Shown here one piece after another: positions 18,210-26,184 of a stretch of 31,814 nucleotides of DNA; positions within the stretch are counted from its first letter, which is position 1; the number at the start of each line of letters is the position of its first letter. The translations under genes were made by a program, and so were the position numbers. A model generated the notes under the pieces. The model saw only the letters and a program-made list of their open reading frames with translations. It did not search any database and was not told the origin of the DNA. The DNA comes from Coemansia sp. RSA 1804 (lineage: Eukaryota > Kickxellomycota > Kickxellomycetes > Kickxellales > Kickxellaceae): positions 1-31,814 of the forward strand of contig JANBTH010000136.1 in the NCBI GenBank assembly GCA_027578815.1, given 5' to 3'.

Positions 18210-19553
18210 ATGCTGTTACTTTACTTTACTATTTTGCTTGGCGGAGCTCTACTTGCCCATGCTGCAACGTCAGACCAAATGGCCGAGTTCCGTTATGCGT
18301 ACTTGTACAAGAATGGAGAACAGACTTCGTGCATGGCAGCTATCATTGATGCACGGTCAGCGTTTGTGGCTGCTAACTGCATCAATCTAACAAACAATAA
18401 CAACGTTGACACGTCGACAGTGTACAAGATCCATTTTTCTCCGTGGAATAATGAAAAAGAAGCCACGTATGACCTGGCTCCCAGCCAGTTTACAATCCAT
18501 CCAAACTACAACCCGAAGACGCTCGAGAACAATATTGCCGTTATCCAGTTTACTGGCAGCTCGGAAGACAATTATTCAGGCAGCGTTAGCACAAAAGATT
18601 TTAATGGGAAAACGAAGATATATGTTCGCGAAGATTACAACGAGACCAGCTCTTCTTGGAACAAGCCCAATGTTGTCAACCGCGGCATAAACGAGAGCGA
18701 CTGTATGGACAATTCCCCACTGTACACTGCAAACAAGTATTGGATGACGTGCACGAGTTCCACCAATACATCTATGATTTCAAGTGATTGCTCTATTCCC
18801 TATGGGCTGCTGTATAAGAACAATGCCGATGAAGCCATTGTTATGACAGGCATATACAGCCATTCTATTATGTTTGGTAATAACATGTGTGGCGGCTCAA
18901 CCAGGATCCTTAACTACTTTACAGTGCTATGGCCTTATTTGGGCTTTGCGGTGAATACGATAGGCCGGGGCGTCAACGCGGTAAATCAAAATTCTACATT
19001 CGTATATGTCGATAAGGATATAAATGCGATGAATCCACCAGCAGCTGCCGACGCTCCGACCACAACATTAGAAGGTGGGGATCTGTATCCAGGACAACGA
19101 CTTATTAGAGATAATCCGGAGGAATCAACAACAGAATTATTGGGTTTCACAAGCAGTGGTGATGATAAATCAACAGCAGACTCAACCACCAAGGAATATA
19201 ACAGTGATAGCATTGAAGATGTGGCCCAAAGCGACATTTCGTCTAAAGAAGTTGCCAGTACATCCAGTGATGAGAGCGGACTGTCAAAGGGCACAAAGAT
19301 AGCCATTGGCGTAGCTGTTCCGTTGGGCGTGTTACTGGTTTTAATTGTCTTTATTGTTGGGTTCCACCTATGGAAAGTTAAACGTCAGGATAAGACATGG
19401 GATCCTCAAGCGGAGGCAATGAATCTACGCAGTATTGCAATTGAATTGCATGGGGAAAATGAAAATGCGGGCCTACCGCCGTACAGTCAGGCAAACAGGT
19501 CAGAGGCTCCATATGACCTATATCGGGGCTCGTTAGATGAATCAAAAAAATAA
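18210..19553 (+). CDS. PT5: membrane-anchored trypsin-like pseudoprotease
   Basis: This encodes 447 residues from 18210. An in-frame ATG at 18090 would add 40 hydrophobic residues, but PT6-PT8 all begin directly at the signal peptide, so 18210 is chosen. The mature protein starts after about residue 19 with SDQMAEFRYAYLYKNG, with no activation site. Head cysteines are C41/C57, C165/C181 and C194/C227. Triad sites are N56 (VAANC), N108 (LENNIAVI) and Y198 (CSIPYG). GGDLYPGQR (289-297) closes the head. An acidic Ser/Thr stalk runs from about 305 to 358. TM is 363-386, preceded by GLSKGTKIAIGV. The tail has KRQDKTWDPQAEAMNL (W397) and LPPYSQ (422-427). It is very similar to PT7 and PT8. Confidence 0.88.
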   Translation: MLLLYFTILLGGALLAHAATSDQMAEFRYAYLYKNGEQTSCMAAIIDARSAFVAANCINLTNNNNVDTSTVYKIHFSPWNNEKEATYDLAPSQFTIHPNYNPKTLENNIAVIQFTGSSEDNYSGSVSTKDFNGKTKIYVREDYNETSSSWNKPNVVNRGINESDCMDNSPLYTANKYWMTCTSSTNTSMISSDCSIPYGLLYKNNADEAIVMTGIYSHSIMFGNNMCGGSTRILNYFTVLWPYLGFAVNTIGRGVNAVNQNSTFVYVDKDINAMNPPAAADAPTTTLEGGDLYPGQRLIRDNPEESTTELLGFTSSGDDKSTADSTTKEYNSDSIEDVAQSDISSKEVASTSSDESGLSKGTKIAIGVAVPLGVLLVLIVFIVGFHLWKVKRQDKTWDPQAEAMNLRSIAIELHGENENAGLPPYSQANRSEAPYDLYRGSLDESKK

Positions 19554-19777
19554 ATCCAACAATCTTTAAATAGCCTAAACCAACTCATTGTTTCTAATAT
19601 AAACATAAAATTAGCAGAAACTTGAAGTATTGTCAACATAATTATTAGTTGTGCTGATTTCTAAAAGAATCCTTTCACAAGAAACTAGTCGCCTCATAAA
19701 TGGCAATTTTATAACTGGGTTTAACCAAATAATTTTTATTTTGGTGACAAAAATTGCCCCAAATTTATTCAAATTCA
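19554..19777. other. PT5 3' flank
   Basis: Short AT-rich spacer between PT5 and the coding-like relic on the other strand. Small frames on both strands are not protein-like. Confidence 0.4.
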
Positions 19778-20227
19778 TTATGTGGATCGCCGGTCCCCTA
19801 TTCTGTTGCAAAGCATTCTTCTTATTGAACCAAACAATGTTGGTGTAGTGGCATAGATGTACAATTTTCCAGACGGGCTGTGTAGTGATCTGTAGACCTT
19901 GTCGCTCACAACATTCCAGTGGATACTTGACATCACATATGCATGTCTATGTCTAAGTAACAATTCTTGCATACGTTTTATTGTGGTGTTTTTAAAAATA
20001 AACGGCAAACCTCTATTGTCCAACATTTTGACAACTGATTTTACCTTGTCAATATGCACGTCTGGAATCCGAAAATAAAAGCGAAGAGCAGAATAAATAG
20101 CGTGCGTTTTCAAATCCGACGATAAAATTTCTCGAAATCGCGTCTATATTTCTGGTTTATTTGCCACCACCCTTGTTTTCTTTGTCAACTCTTCTACAAT
20201 TTCACTACATTGTTGCTCGTATTTTCT
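19778..20227 (-). pseudogene. unidentified coding-like relic with one in-frame stop
   Basis: The minus strand holds 150 codons in one frame interrupted only by a TAG (20144-20146). The peptide looks like a real folded protein rather than AT-rich noise: mixed hydrophobic and charged composition with stretches such as HIDKVKSVVKMLDNRGLPF, RMQELLLRHRHAYVMSS and SPSGKLYIYATTPTLFG. No ATG lies near its beginning, and it runs into the PT6 promoter region. I do not recognise the family. It could be the 3' remnant of an older gene cut by insertion of the PT6 copy, an exon of an intron-containing gene, or chance. Confidence 0.35.
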
Positions 20228-20236
20228 TTATATAAT
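20227..20236 (+). promoter_or_regulatory. TATA-like element before PT6
   Basis: TTTATATAAT lies about 45 bases upstream of the PT6 ATG, which would leave a very short leader. Confidence 0.35.
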
Positions 20237-20278
20237 TTTTAATTATTATTCTATTTTGTCGCTTTTCGTAGTACTTCA

Positions 20279-21601
20279 ATGCTATATTTGCCTTTTCTTA
20301 TTTTGTTCTGGGCAGCCTATGCTGTCCAGGCTGCAACTTCAGACAGAATGACTGAATTTAGAATGGCGTACCTGATCAAGAACAATGTTGAGACATCTTG
20401 TATGGTGGCTGTTATGAGCATGAAAGCCGTCTTTGTGGCTGCCAACTGTATTGATATGAAGAGCGGCTATGCTGTTGACCAGTCGGTTAATTACAAACTT
20501 CGCTATACTCCTACAGATAATGACGAAGAGCCTACGTTTGATGTAGCTGCAACCCATATAACAATCCATCCAAAATACAACCAAGTCACGCTGGAAAACA
20601 ATATTGCTATTATCGAATTTAATGAGGATACGGACGACGACTACGTAAGCTTTGTAAGCACCAATGATTTCTACGCAAAAATTGAAACTTATGTTCGTCG
20701 CAATTATGACGAAAGCAAGTCTGAATGGGATACTCCTAACGTTTTTAACCAGTACTCCGAAGGCGACGATTGCAAGAACAGCTCATCTTTGTACGAAACT
20801 AACTCAGAATGGATGTCGTGCACCAGCTCAGTCACTACGTCGCATGTTAACAGTGACTGTTCAATTCCTTATGGAATTATGTATATAGATAATACCAATG
20901 CTACTGTTATGACTAGCCTGTACAGCCACTCGGTTGTCTATGGCAATGACATGTGTAGCAAGCCTTCCAAGATTATAAACTATTATACGCTTTTGTGGCC
21001 ATATCTGGGGTTTGCAGCAAACACATTGGGTCATTCAGTAAAAGTATATACTCCTGTAGGCTGGACAGAACATAACAGCACAGAGATTAACAATATGTAT
21101 TCTCCAGACGACACTAGTGTTTCTGGCACGACAACTGTGGGCGGTGATTTGTATCCAAACCAAAGAGACTTTGCAAGCAGTGCGGCTTCATCGGACAATT
21201 CAACAGCAGATGAAACAACCAGTAGCGTAGACAAATCCAGCAGTGCAGAAGATTCCAGCAATGACAGTAGCGCTAGTGATGCTGAAAAGGAAGACAGCAG
21301 CAGCAACGACAGCGATAACAAGTCTAAGAGCAATAAAAAGCTTATTATTGGTCTTTCAGCAGGATTAGGCAGTTTGGTGGTATTACTTTCAGTAGTACTT
21401 GTGGCTCTCTATTTGAGAAAGAAGAGACGAGAAGTAACTTGGGATCCAAATGGTCAATCTTTAAACCTAAGTGATATTGTAGTCGAAATGAGGTCTGACC
21501 AAACACATGTAATTCCTCCACCATATGAACCAGCTAGCAACGATACAACGGTTTCGGGCTCTGCAGTGCATGTGGACGACAACAATTTAAAGAAAGAGTA
21601 G
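20279..21601 (+). CDS. PT6: membrane-anchored trypsin-like pseudoprotease
   Basis: This encodes 440 residues from an ATG that opens directly on the signal peptide (about 1-19). Head cysteines are C41/C57, C165/C181 and C194/C226. Triad sites are N56 (VAANC), N108 (LENNIAII) and Y198 (CSIPYG). GGDLYPNQR is at 288-296. The stalk (about 298-352) is Ser/Asp/Asn/Lys-rich. TM 355-379 is the most divergent helix in the PT5-PT8 subgroup (KLIIGLSAGLGSLVVLL). The tail has RREVTWDPNGQSLNL (W388) and IPPPYEP with a classic PPxY at 413-416. It is convergent with PT7, with only 88 bases between the stop codons. Confidence 0.88.
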   Translation: MLYLPFLILFWAAYAVQAATSDRMTEFRMAYLIKNNVETSCMVAVMSMKAVFVAANCIDMKSGYAVDQSVNYKLRYTPTDNDEEPTFDVAATHITIHPKYNQVTLENNIAIIEFNEDTDDDYVSFVSTNDFYAKIETYVRRNYDESKSEWDTPNVFNQYSEGDDCKNSSSLYETNSEWMSCTSSVTTSHVNSDCSIPYGIMYIDNTNATVMTSLYSHSVVYGNDMCSKPSKIINYYTLLWPYLGFAANTLGHSVKVYTPVGWTEHNSTEINNMYSPDDTSVSGTTTVGGDLYPNQRDFASSAASSDNSTADETTSSVDKSSSAEDSSNDSSASDAEKEDSSSNDSDNKSKSNKKLIIGLSAGLGSLVVLLSVVLVALYLRKKRREVTWDPNGQSLNLSDIVVEMRSDQTHVIPPPYEPASNDTTVSGSAVHVDDNNLKKE

Positions 21602-21689
21602 AACTAGATAATGTTTTATTAGCATTAGTGTTTTTATTCAAATTCAAGTAAAGAATAACAAACACAAAGAATAAAAGGATCTATCTATA
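21602..21689. other. convergent PT6/PT7 terminus with overlapping poly(A) signals
   Basis: AATAAA for the plus strand is at 21670-21675, only 14 bases from the PT7 stop. Minus-strand AATAAA (plus TTTATT) occurs at 21615-21620 and 21633-21638, close to the PT6 stop. The two mRNAs are therefore expected to overlap at their 3' ends. Confidence 0.5.
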
Positions 21690-23054
21690 TTACTTTTTTG
21701 AATCTGTAGTGATATCTGAATGAAAAACAATAAGTTCGTCTGACTTGTTCACATGGGCATATGGTGGCGGTCCTATGTTTACATCATCAGCGCGTATTTC
21801 GATAGCAATATCATGTAGGTTCATAGTCTCGGCTTGCGGATCCCATGCCTTGTCCTGGCGGTTGATTTTCCAAATGTGGAACACAATGATAACGCCAATA
21901 GTTACTAGAATCACGCCCAGCGGAACAGTTACTCCAATGGCAATTTTCTCACCCTTTGACAACCCGCCACTACTATGTGTTGAATCTGGTATTACTTCCG
22001 TTAATAGCTCACTCAGACTTGGATCAGCGTCATCATTGCCATCATCACTACTGCTACTACTACTACCACCACCACCACCACTACTACTGGTAGTAGATTC
22101 CAAGATAGTCGATAGAATTTCGTCCGATAATATTGCTGATGCCTCTGGAATATCCTCAATCTTCCGCTGCATTGGATACAAATCCCCGCCGACTAATGTA
22201 CTAGCCGGAGCGCTGGCATTTGTTGGAGGATTCATCACAATACTCTCCCCAATGGTGAAAACTGCGGTGTCGTTTTGGCCATATACCTGTATTGCCTGGT
22301 TCAACGTCTTGAGAAAGAATTCCAAATAAGGCCACAGGTACGTGTAGTAGTTGAGAATTCTGTTTGAACCACCACACATGTCGTCACCAAAGATGACAGA
22401 GTGGCTATAAATGGTGGACAAGGCAATAACATTGTCGCTTTTTTCTTTATACATTAGAGCGTAAGGAATAGAGCACTTGCTGGAGATAATTGAAGTGGTT
22501 GTAGAACTTATGCACGTCATATAAGCCGTATTCGCTGCATACATTGGTGAGGTGTCCTCGCAGTCACTGTCGCTTATATCATTATTGATAAGCTCAGGTG
22601 CTGTCCAAGTAGAAGTTAGTGTGTCGTAGTCCCGCCGAATGTACACTTTGTTTGTAGGTCCATAAGCGTTTGTACTGATATAGCTTGAATAGCTGTCGGC
22701 TGTGCTGTCGGTGTATTGTAAAACAGCAATGTTGTTTTCCAGTGTCTGAGGATTGTAGTTTGGGTGAACTGTAAATCCACTAGGCGAAATGTCATACATG
22801 GGTCCTGTATTGTTGTTGTATGGCGAGTAATGAATCTTGTACGTTACTGATGTGTCAACCTTGTTGTCGCCAGTTAAATCAATGCAGTTTGCAGCCACGA
22901 CTCCAAAAGTCATCGAAACGACTGCCACCATACACGATGTCTGCTCTCCGTTCTTGTACAAGTATGCATAACGGAACTCGGCCATTCGGTCTGGCGTTGC
23001 GGCCTGGACAAGTAAGACTGCGCCCAACAAAATAGTAATGTAAAGTAACAGCAT
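21690..23054 (-). CDS. PT7: inverted membrane-anchored pseudoprotease
   Basis: This encodes 454 residues from the ATG at 23052-23054. The frame extends seven codons upstream without an ATG. It is the only array member on the minus strand. The signal peptide is nearly the same as in PT5. Head cysteines are C41/C57, C165/C181 and C194/C227. Triad sites are N56, N108 and Y198. The residue after Tyr is Ala (CSIPYA) instead of the usual Gly. GGDLYPMQR is at 289-297. The stalk (about 300-364) has a GGGGG/SSSSSS run. TM is about 371-394 after GLSKGEKIAIGV. The tail has RQDKAWDPQAETMNL (W404) and GPPPYAH, a PPxY at 429-432. Its closest relative is PT5, so it probably arose by inverted duplication. 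Confidence 0.88.
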   Translation of the reverse strand: MLLLYITILLGAVLLVQAATPDRMAEFRYAYLYKNGEQTSCMVAVVSMTFGVVAANCIDLTGDNKVDTSVTYKIHYSPYNNNTGPMYDISPSGFTVHPNYNPQTLENNIAVLQYTDSTADSYSSYISTNAYGPTNKVYIRRDYDTLTSTWTAPELINNDISDSDCEDTSPMYAANTAYMTCISSTTTSIISSKCSIPYALMYKEKSDNVIALSTIYSHSVIFGDDMCGGSNRILNYYTYLWPYLEFFLKTLNQAIQVYGQNDTAVFTIGESIVMNPPTNASAPASTLVGGDLYPMQRKIEDIPEASAILSDEILSTILESTTSSSGGGGGSSSSSSDDGNDDADPSLSELLTEVIPDSTHSSGGLSKGEKIAIGVTVPLGVILVTIGVIIVFHIWKINRQDKAWDPQAETMNLHDIAIEIRADDVNIGPPPYAHVNKSDELIVFHSDITTDSKK

Positions 23055-23227
23055 TTTTAGAATACACAAAAACAAATGTTAACAAACAAAAAATAAAGTG
23101 GATAAAATAGCCCTTTCAAAAATAATATCAGAGAAGAAATGAAGAAAATGAAAACATGCTGAGTGTTTAGAAAAAGTCATGGGCTGACTTTCAAGGGGTC
23201 TTTTTTATCGATTTATTTTTATCTTGG

Positions 23228-23255
23228 AAGGGAAATCACATTTTTGTATGCATAT
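23228..23255 (-). promoter_or_regulatory. shared PT upstream element, PT7 copy
   Basis: Read on the minus strand this is ATATGCATACA, then AAAATGTGATTTCCCTT, about 175-200 bases before the PT7 ATG. It aligns with the PT5 copy at 17944-17974 with a few substitutions. Confidence 0.5.
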
Positions 23256-24416
23256 TCGTGCATGTCTCTTTTAGCGATTGTAGAGGTCGAGAAAAAGTGA
23301 AAAATGCTATTGGACGGATTCCCAGAAAGAACATTTGACGTTGGCGTTATACAAAGTGCGTTAAAACTGCTGTCAGCAACTAGTATCTGGATATGTGAAC
23401 TCGTTTACTTTGGTAAAATGAAAAAGTGCAAGTATCTATTGTAACTACTCCGATAATAGAGTACATAGCACATTATTAGTTATCTCGTAATTAGTTGAGC
23501 ATTTTAATCAGCCTTTTAATTTTGTGTGTGTAACCATTCGAAATATCTTTCAAAGACAGTGCATTTCAACAATCCTTCATTTATAAGAATAGCATAACTT
23601 TGGTTTAAAGACTTATGAGCATCATCTACTATTGCTAACATACAATGTGTAGCAGCACACACCATAGACAGGGAAAAGCTAGAGACAAAGGATAATGTTG
23701 CCAATTGTTACATATAAACCACACAAAACCATTCTATCACTTTTTGCACCTCTTAGCTTTGATAATGTTAACAATAGCCCTATATATGTTACTAATATAC
23801 GCATTTTACGAAAACAATCTGTTTAGATTTGCTTCAAGATAATCAGAATTATTTAACAATGAGGATGCTTTTTTTAATAGCTAATTTGCAAGCTGGTTGA
23901 CCGGTGATGTGATTACATGAACAAAGCAAAAATCATTGCTGACAGATTTTGCTGACAACCTAAGAATTCTAGAGACGTTTCTCTATAACCAACAGATCAA
24001 CAACGTCAAAGTGTTATAACATATGTTTAAAAACACTGGACATTCATTTGCTTTCTATTTGGATAGTCGGAAATAGACACTGCCTCGTCTATTGAATGCT
24101 GCAAATTTAAACCAGAATCGGACCGGAGACATACAATCGATACATGCCAGAGCGCAGAATTCAGGTCTGCTACTATTCCACACTAGTCCATTGGTCTTGT
24201 GCAATGATAGACAATTATCGGACATTAAAGCCTTCTAGAAAAGACAAAGTAGAATGGGCTAGAAAAAATAAGGTCGCATGGGCACGCCAGGATCGACATT
24301 TTCCGCCGCATGAAACATGAAAATCTTTCTTTTCACACAAAGACGTGGGATGTGGTCACGTTTTTTGGAAAGAAAATTTTGCATTTGAATTTGCCGTTTG
24401 TGTTTGCGAGTGGGAC

Positions 24417-24439
24417 GTGAATGTGTGATTTTCATTCAC
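24417..24439. repeat. 7-bp inverted repeat
   Basis: GTGAATG (24417-24423) and CATTCAC (24433-24439) are reverse complements flanking TGTGATTTT, which itself resembles the core of the shared PT upstream element. It may be a protein-binding palindrome. Confidence 0.35.
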
Positions 24440-24629
24440 CGACAGAAACTTGTAGGATGTTTGTTTTTTGAGAGATAAAAAACCTGAATAAATGTAGAAT
24501 ATTCCATTTTCTTCTTTTTTTGTTTGCTTCTTTCAGGCGAATGGTAGTTTTGATTTACTATTGTTGCGGATGTTGGCATTGTCTTGCAATCTAGCCAATA
24601 GTTTGCGCACTAAACACCATCTACGAGAA

Positions 24630-24637
24630 TATATAAA
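24630..24637 (+). promoter_or_regulatory. TATA box for PT8
   Basis: TATATAAA lies about 230 bases before the PT8 start and overlaps the beginning of the shared upstream element. Confidence 0.5.
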
Positions 24638-24659
24638 CATGTGCGATTTTCCTTTAATT
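24635..24659 (+). promoter_or_regulatory. shared PT upstream element, PT8 copy
   Basis: CATGTGCGATTTTCCTTT (from 24638) is followed by AATT, about 205-230 bases before the PT8 ATG. The core matches the PT5 copy apart from one extra T. The ATATGCATACA half is absent and replaced by the TATA box. Confidence 0.5.
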
Positions 24660-24834
24660 GAGCGCCCTAGTTTGGAGTTTCCAACTTTGGTGTTATGTGG
24701 ATGTCTTTTTGAGCTTTAAACCTCTCTCCCTACCTTCCTATATTATCTCGTCTTTTCTCTGAATTGAATTCCCTCTTTCCTTCTATTTCTTTTCTTCCCT
24801 CGTATTGTTATTTACTTTTATTCCAACTTATTCT

Positions 24835-24861
24835 ATGCTAAAACCAACTTACTCTATTTAA
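24835..24861 (+). promoter_or_regulatory. upstream ORF in the PT8 leader
   Basis: An eight-codon ORF (ATG at 24835, TAA at 24859-24861) ends three bases before the PT8 ATG at 24865. A second, five-codon ORF lies at 24695-24712. If transcription starts about 30 bases below the TATA box, both are in the leader and would dampen PT8 translation. Confidence 0.4.
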
Positions 24862-24864
24862 ATC

Positions 24865-26184
24865 ATGATGTATCTTTCGGTGCTGCTTCTTCTTGGAGTT
24901 GCCCTTGTTGCTCAGGCTTCGGACCCAACCCGCATGGCTAAATTCCGTACGGCATATCTGTACCAGGATGGAGATCAGACGTCTTGTATGGCGGCTATAA
25001 TAGATTCGAGAGCCGCATTTATCACCGCCTCGTGCATAACTCTTGATGACGGTAAACCCGACTTGACAATCAAATACAAAATCCACTTTTCAACAACAAA
25101 GAATGAAGAAGGGCCCATGATTAGCTTTACTGGCGACCAGGTTACGTTCCATCCAAACTATAATCCAAAGACGCTGGAGAACAACATTGCTATTATCCAG
25201 TACGACGACGATACAACGGACGGTGAGCTCAATTTGTTTGCCACCAAGGAATTTACTGGAAAAACGTTTGTCTACAACCGCCGTGACTATGACATCTACG
25301 AGAACTTCTGGAAGTCTCCGCAGGTGTTTAACCAGGATTCAAATGACAACGATTGTGAGAGCGCCTCTCCCCTGTTTGCGGCAAATCCAGACAGGTATTC
25401 GTGCACCAGCGCTCTTACGGCCTCGTTTGCTACCGAGTTCTGCTCTATTCCGTATGGAGTGATGTACAAGCAAGACACTCTAGAAAACGTCCTTGTCTCC
25501 GGCATCTACAGTCATTCGGTCGACTACGGGAAAAACATGTGTGGTGACTTTACCAAGGTTGTTAGCTACTACACTCTGCTGTGGCCATACCTGGGCTTTG
25601 CTGTAAACACGTTGGCCCGCGGAGTTAGCGCATTCAATGCAACCGACAGGCTTACGTATACCGACACAACGATGATAACGATGACTGCGCCAACTGCTGA
25701 TCAGCTCCAAAACACAGTTGTTGAAAATGGCGATCTGTATCCAAAGCAATGGGTGATTGAGGAGGCAATAACCAACTCAGCATCTGCCGTGATAGGTACC
25801 CAGACAGCCAGTGGCGACAACTCTGGCGATGATAATAGCGTGGCTTCCTCTGTAGAGTCATCGTCTGCAGGCGGAGGTGACAGCAACAACAGCAGCAGCG
25901 ATGGACTATCCCAGGGACAGAAAATCGCTATTGGCGTTGCTGTTCCTGCAAGCGTTATTATCATCACGATTGGATGCATAATTCTCTATCACATATGGAA
26001 ATCCAAGCGCCAAGACAAGGCATGGGACCCTGATGCCGAAGCCTCGAATCTACGCACCATTGCGCTAGAAATGAATACTGGTGAGCCGTATCTGATGTTG
26101 CCTCCCTACAGCCAGGCCAGCGGCATTCCAGATTCGTACGTTCATCATCCGCTTGAAACTGACGATAAGAAAGTAGAGATATAG
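24865..26184 (+). CDS. PT8: membrane-anchored trypsin-like pseudoprotease
   Basis: This encodes 439 residues from the first of two adjacent ATGs. The signal peptide is at about 1-18. Head cysteines are C41/C57, C164/C180 and C193/C226. Triad sites are S56 (ITASC), N107 (LENNIAII) and Y197 (CSIPYG). The head ends with YYTLLWPYLGFAVNTLARG, and NGDLYPKQ (288-295) follows. A short Ser/Gly/Asn/Asp stalk runs from about 302 to 356. TM is 363-385 after GLSQGQKIAIGV. The tail has KRQDKAWDPDAEASNL (W397) and LPPYSQASG (LPPY 422-425), nearly the same as PT5. It is the last gene of the array; the stop codon is followed at once by T-runs. Confidence 0.88.
   Translation: MMYLSVLLLLGVALVAQASDPTRMAKFRTAYLYQDGDQTSCMAAIIDSRAAFITASCITLDDGKPDLTIKYKIHFSTTKNEEGPMISFTGDQVTFHPNYNPKTLENNIAIIQYDDDTTDGELNLFATKEFTGKTFVYNRRDYDIYENFWKSPQVFNQDSNDNDCESASPLFAANPDRYSCTSALTASFATEFCSIPYGVMYKQDTLENVLVSGIYSHSVDYGKNMCGDFTKVVSYYTLLWPYLGFAVNTLARGVSAFNATDRLTYTDTTMITMTAPTADQLQNTVVENGDLYPKQWVIEEAITNSASAVIGTQTASGDNSGDDNSVASSVESSSAGGGDSNNSSSDGLSQGQKIAIGVAVPASVIIITIGCIILYHIWKSKRQDKAWDPDAEASNLRTIALEMNTGEPYLMLPPYSQASGIPDSYVHHPLETDDKKVEI

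Larger units (their letters stand above)
23055..24864. other. divergent PT7-PT8 intergenic region (1.8 kb)
   Basis: This is the longest gap in the array and the shared upstream region of two divergent genes. No supported gene or recognisable PT fragment was found. It carries the PT7 upstream element (23228-23255), a short inverted repeat (24417-24439), a PT8 TATA box (24630-24637), the PT8 upstream element and two short upstream ORFs of PT8. Confidence 0.5.

Noticed and set aside
23516..23704. Possible PT fragment between PT7 and PT8 (minus-strand CAATHC resembling TAAHC)
   Set aside because: Only a few residues match. The neighbouring S1 blocks and cysteine spacing are absent.
8802..26184. 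Active secreted trypsins, the first impression from the HPxYN..NNIA and C-x-x-PYG blocks
   Set aside because: None of the eight has His57, Asp102 or Ser195 at the aligned positions, and all have a C-terminal TM and tail.
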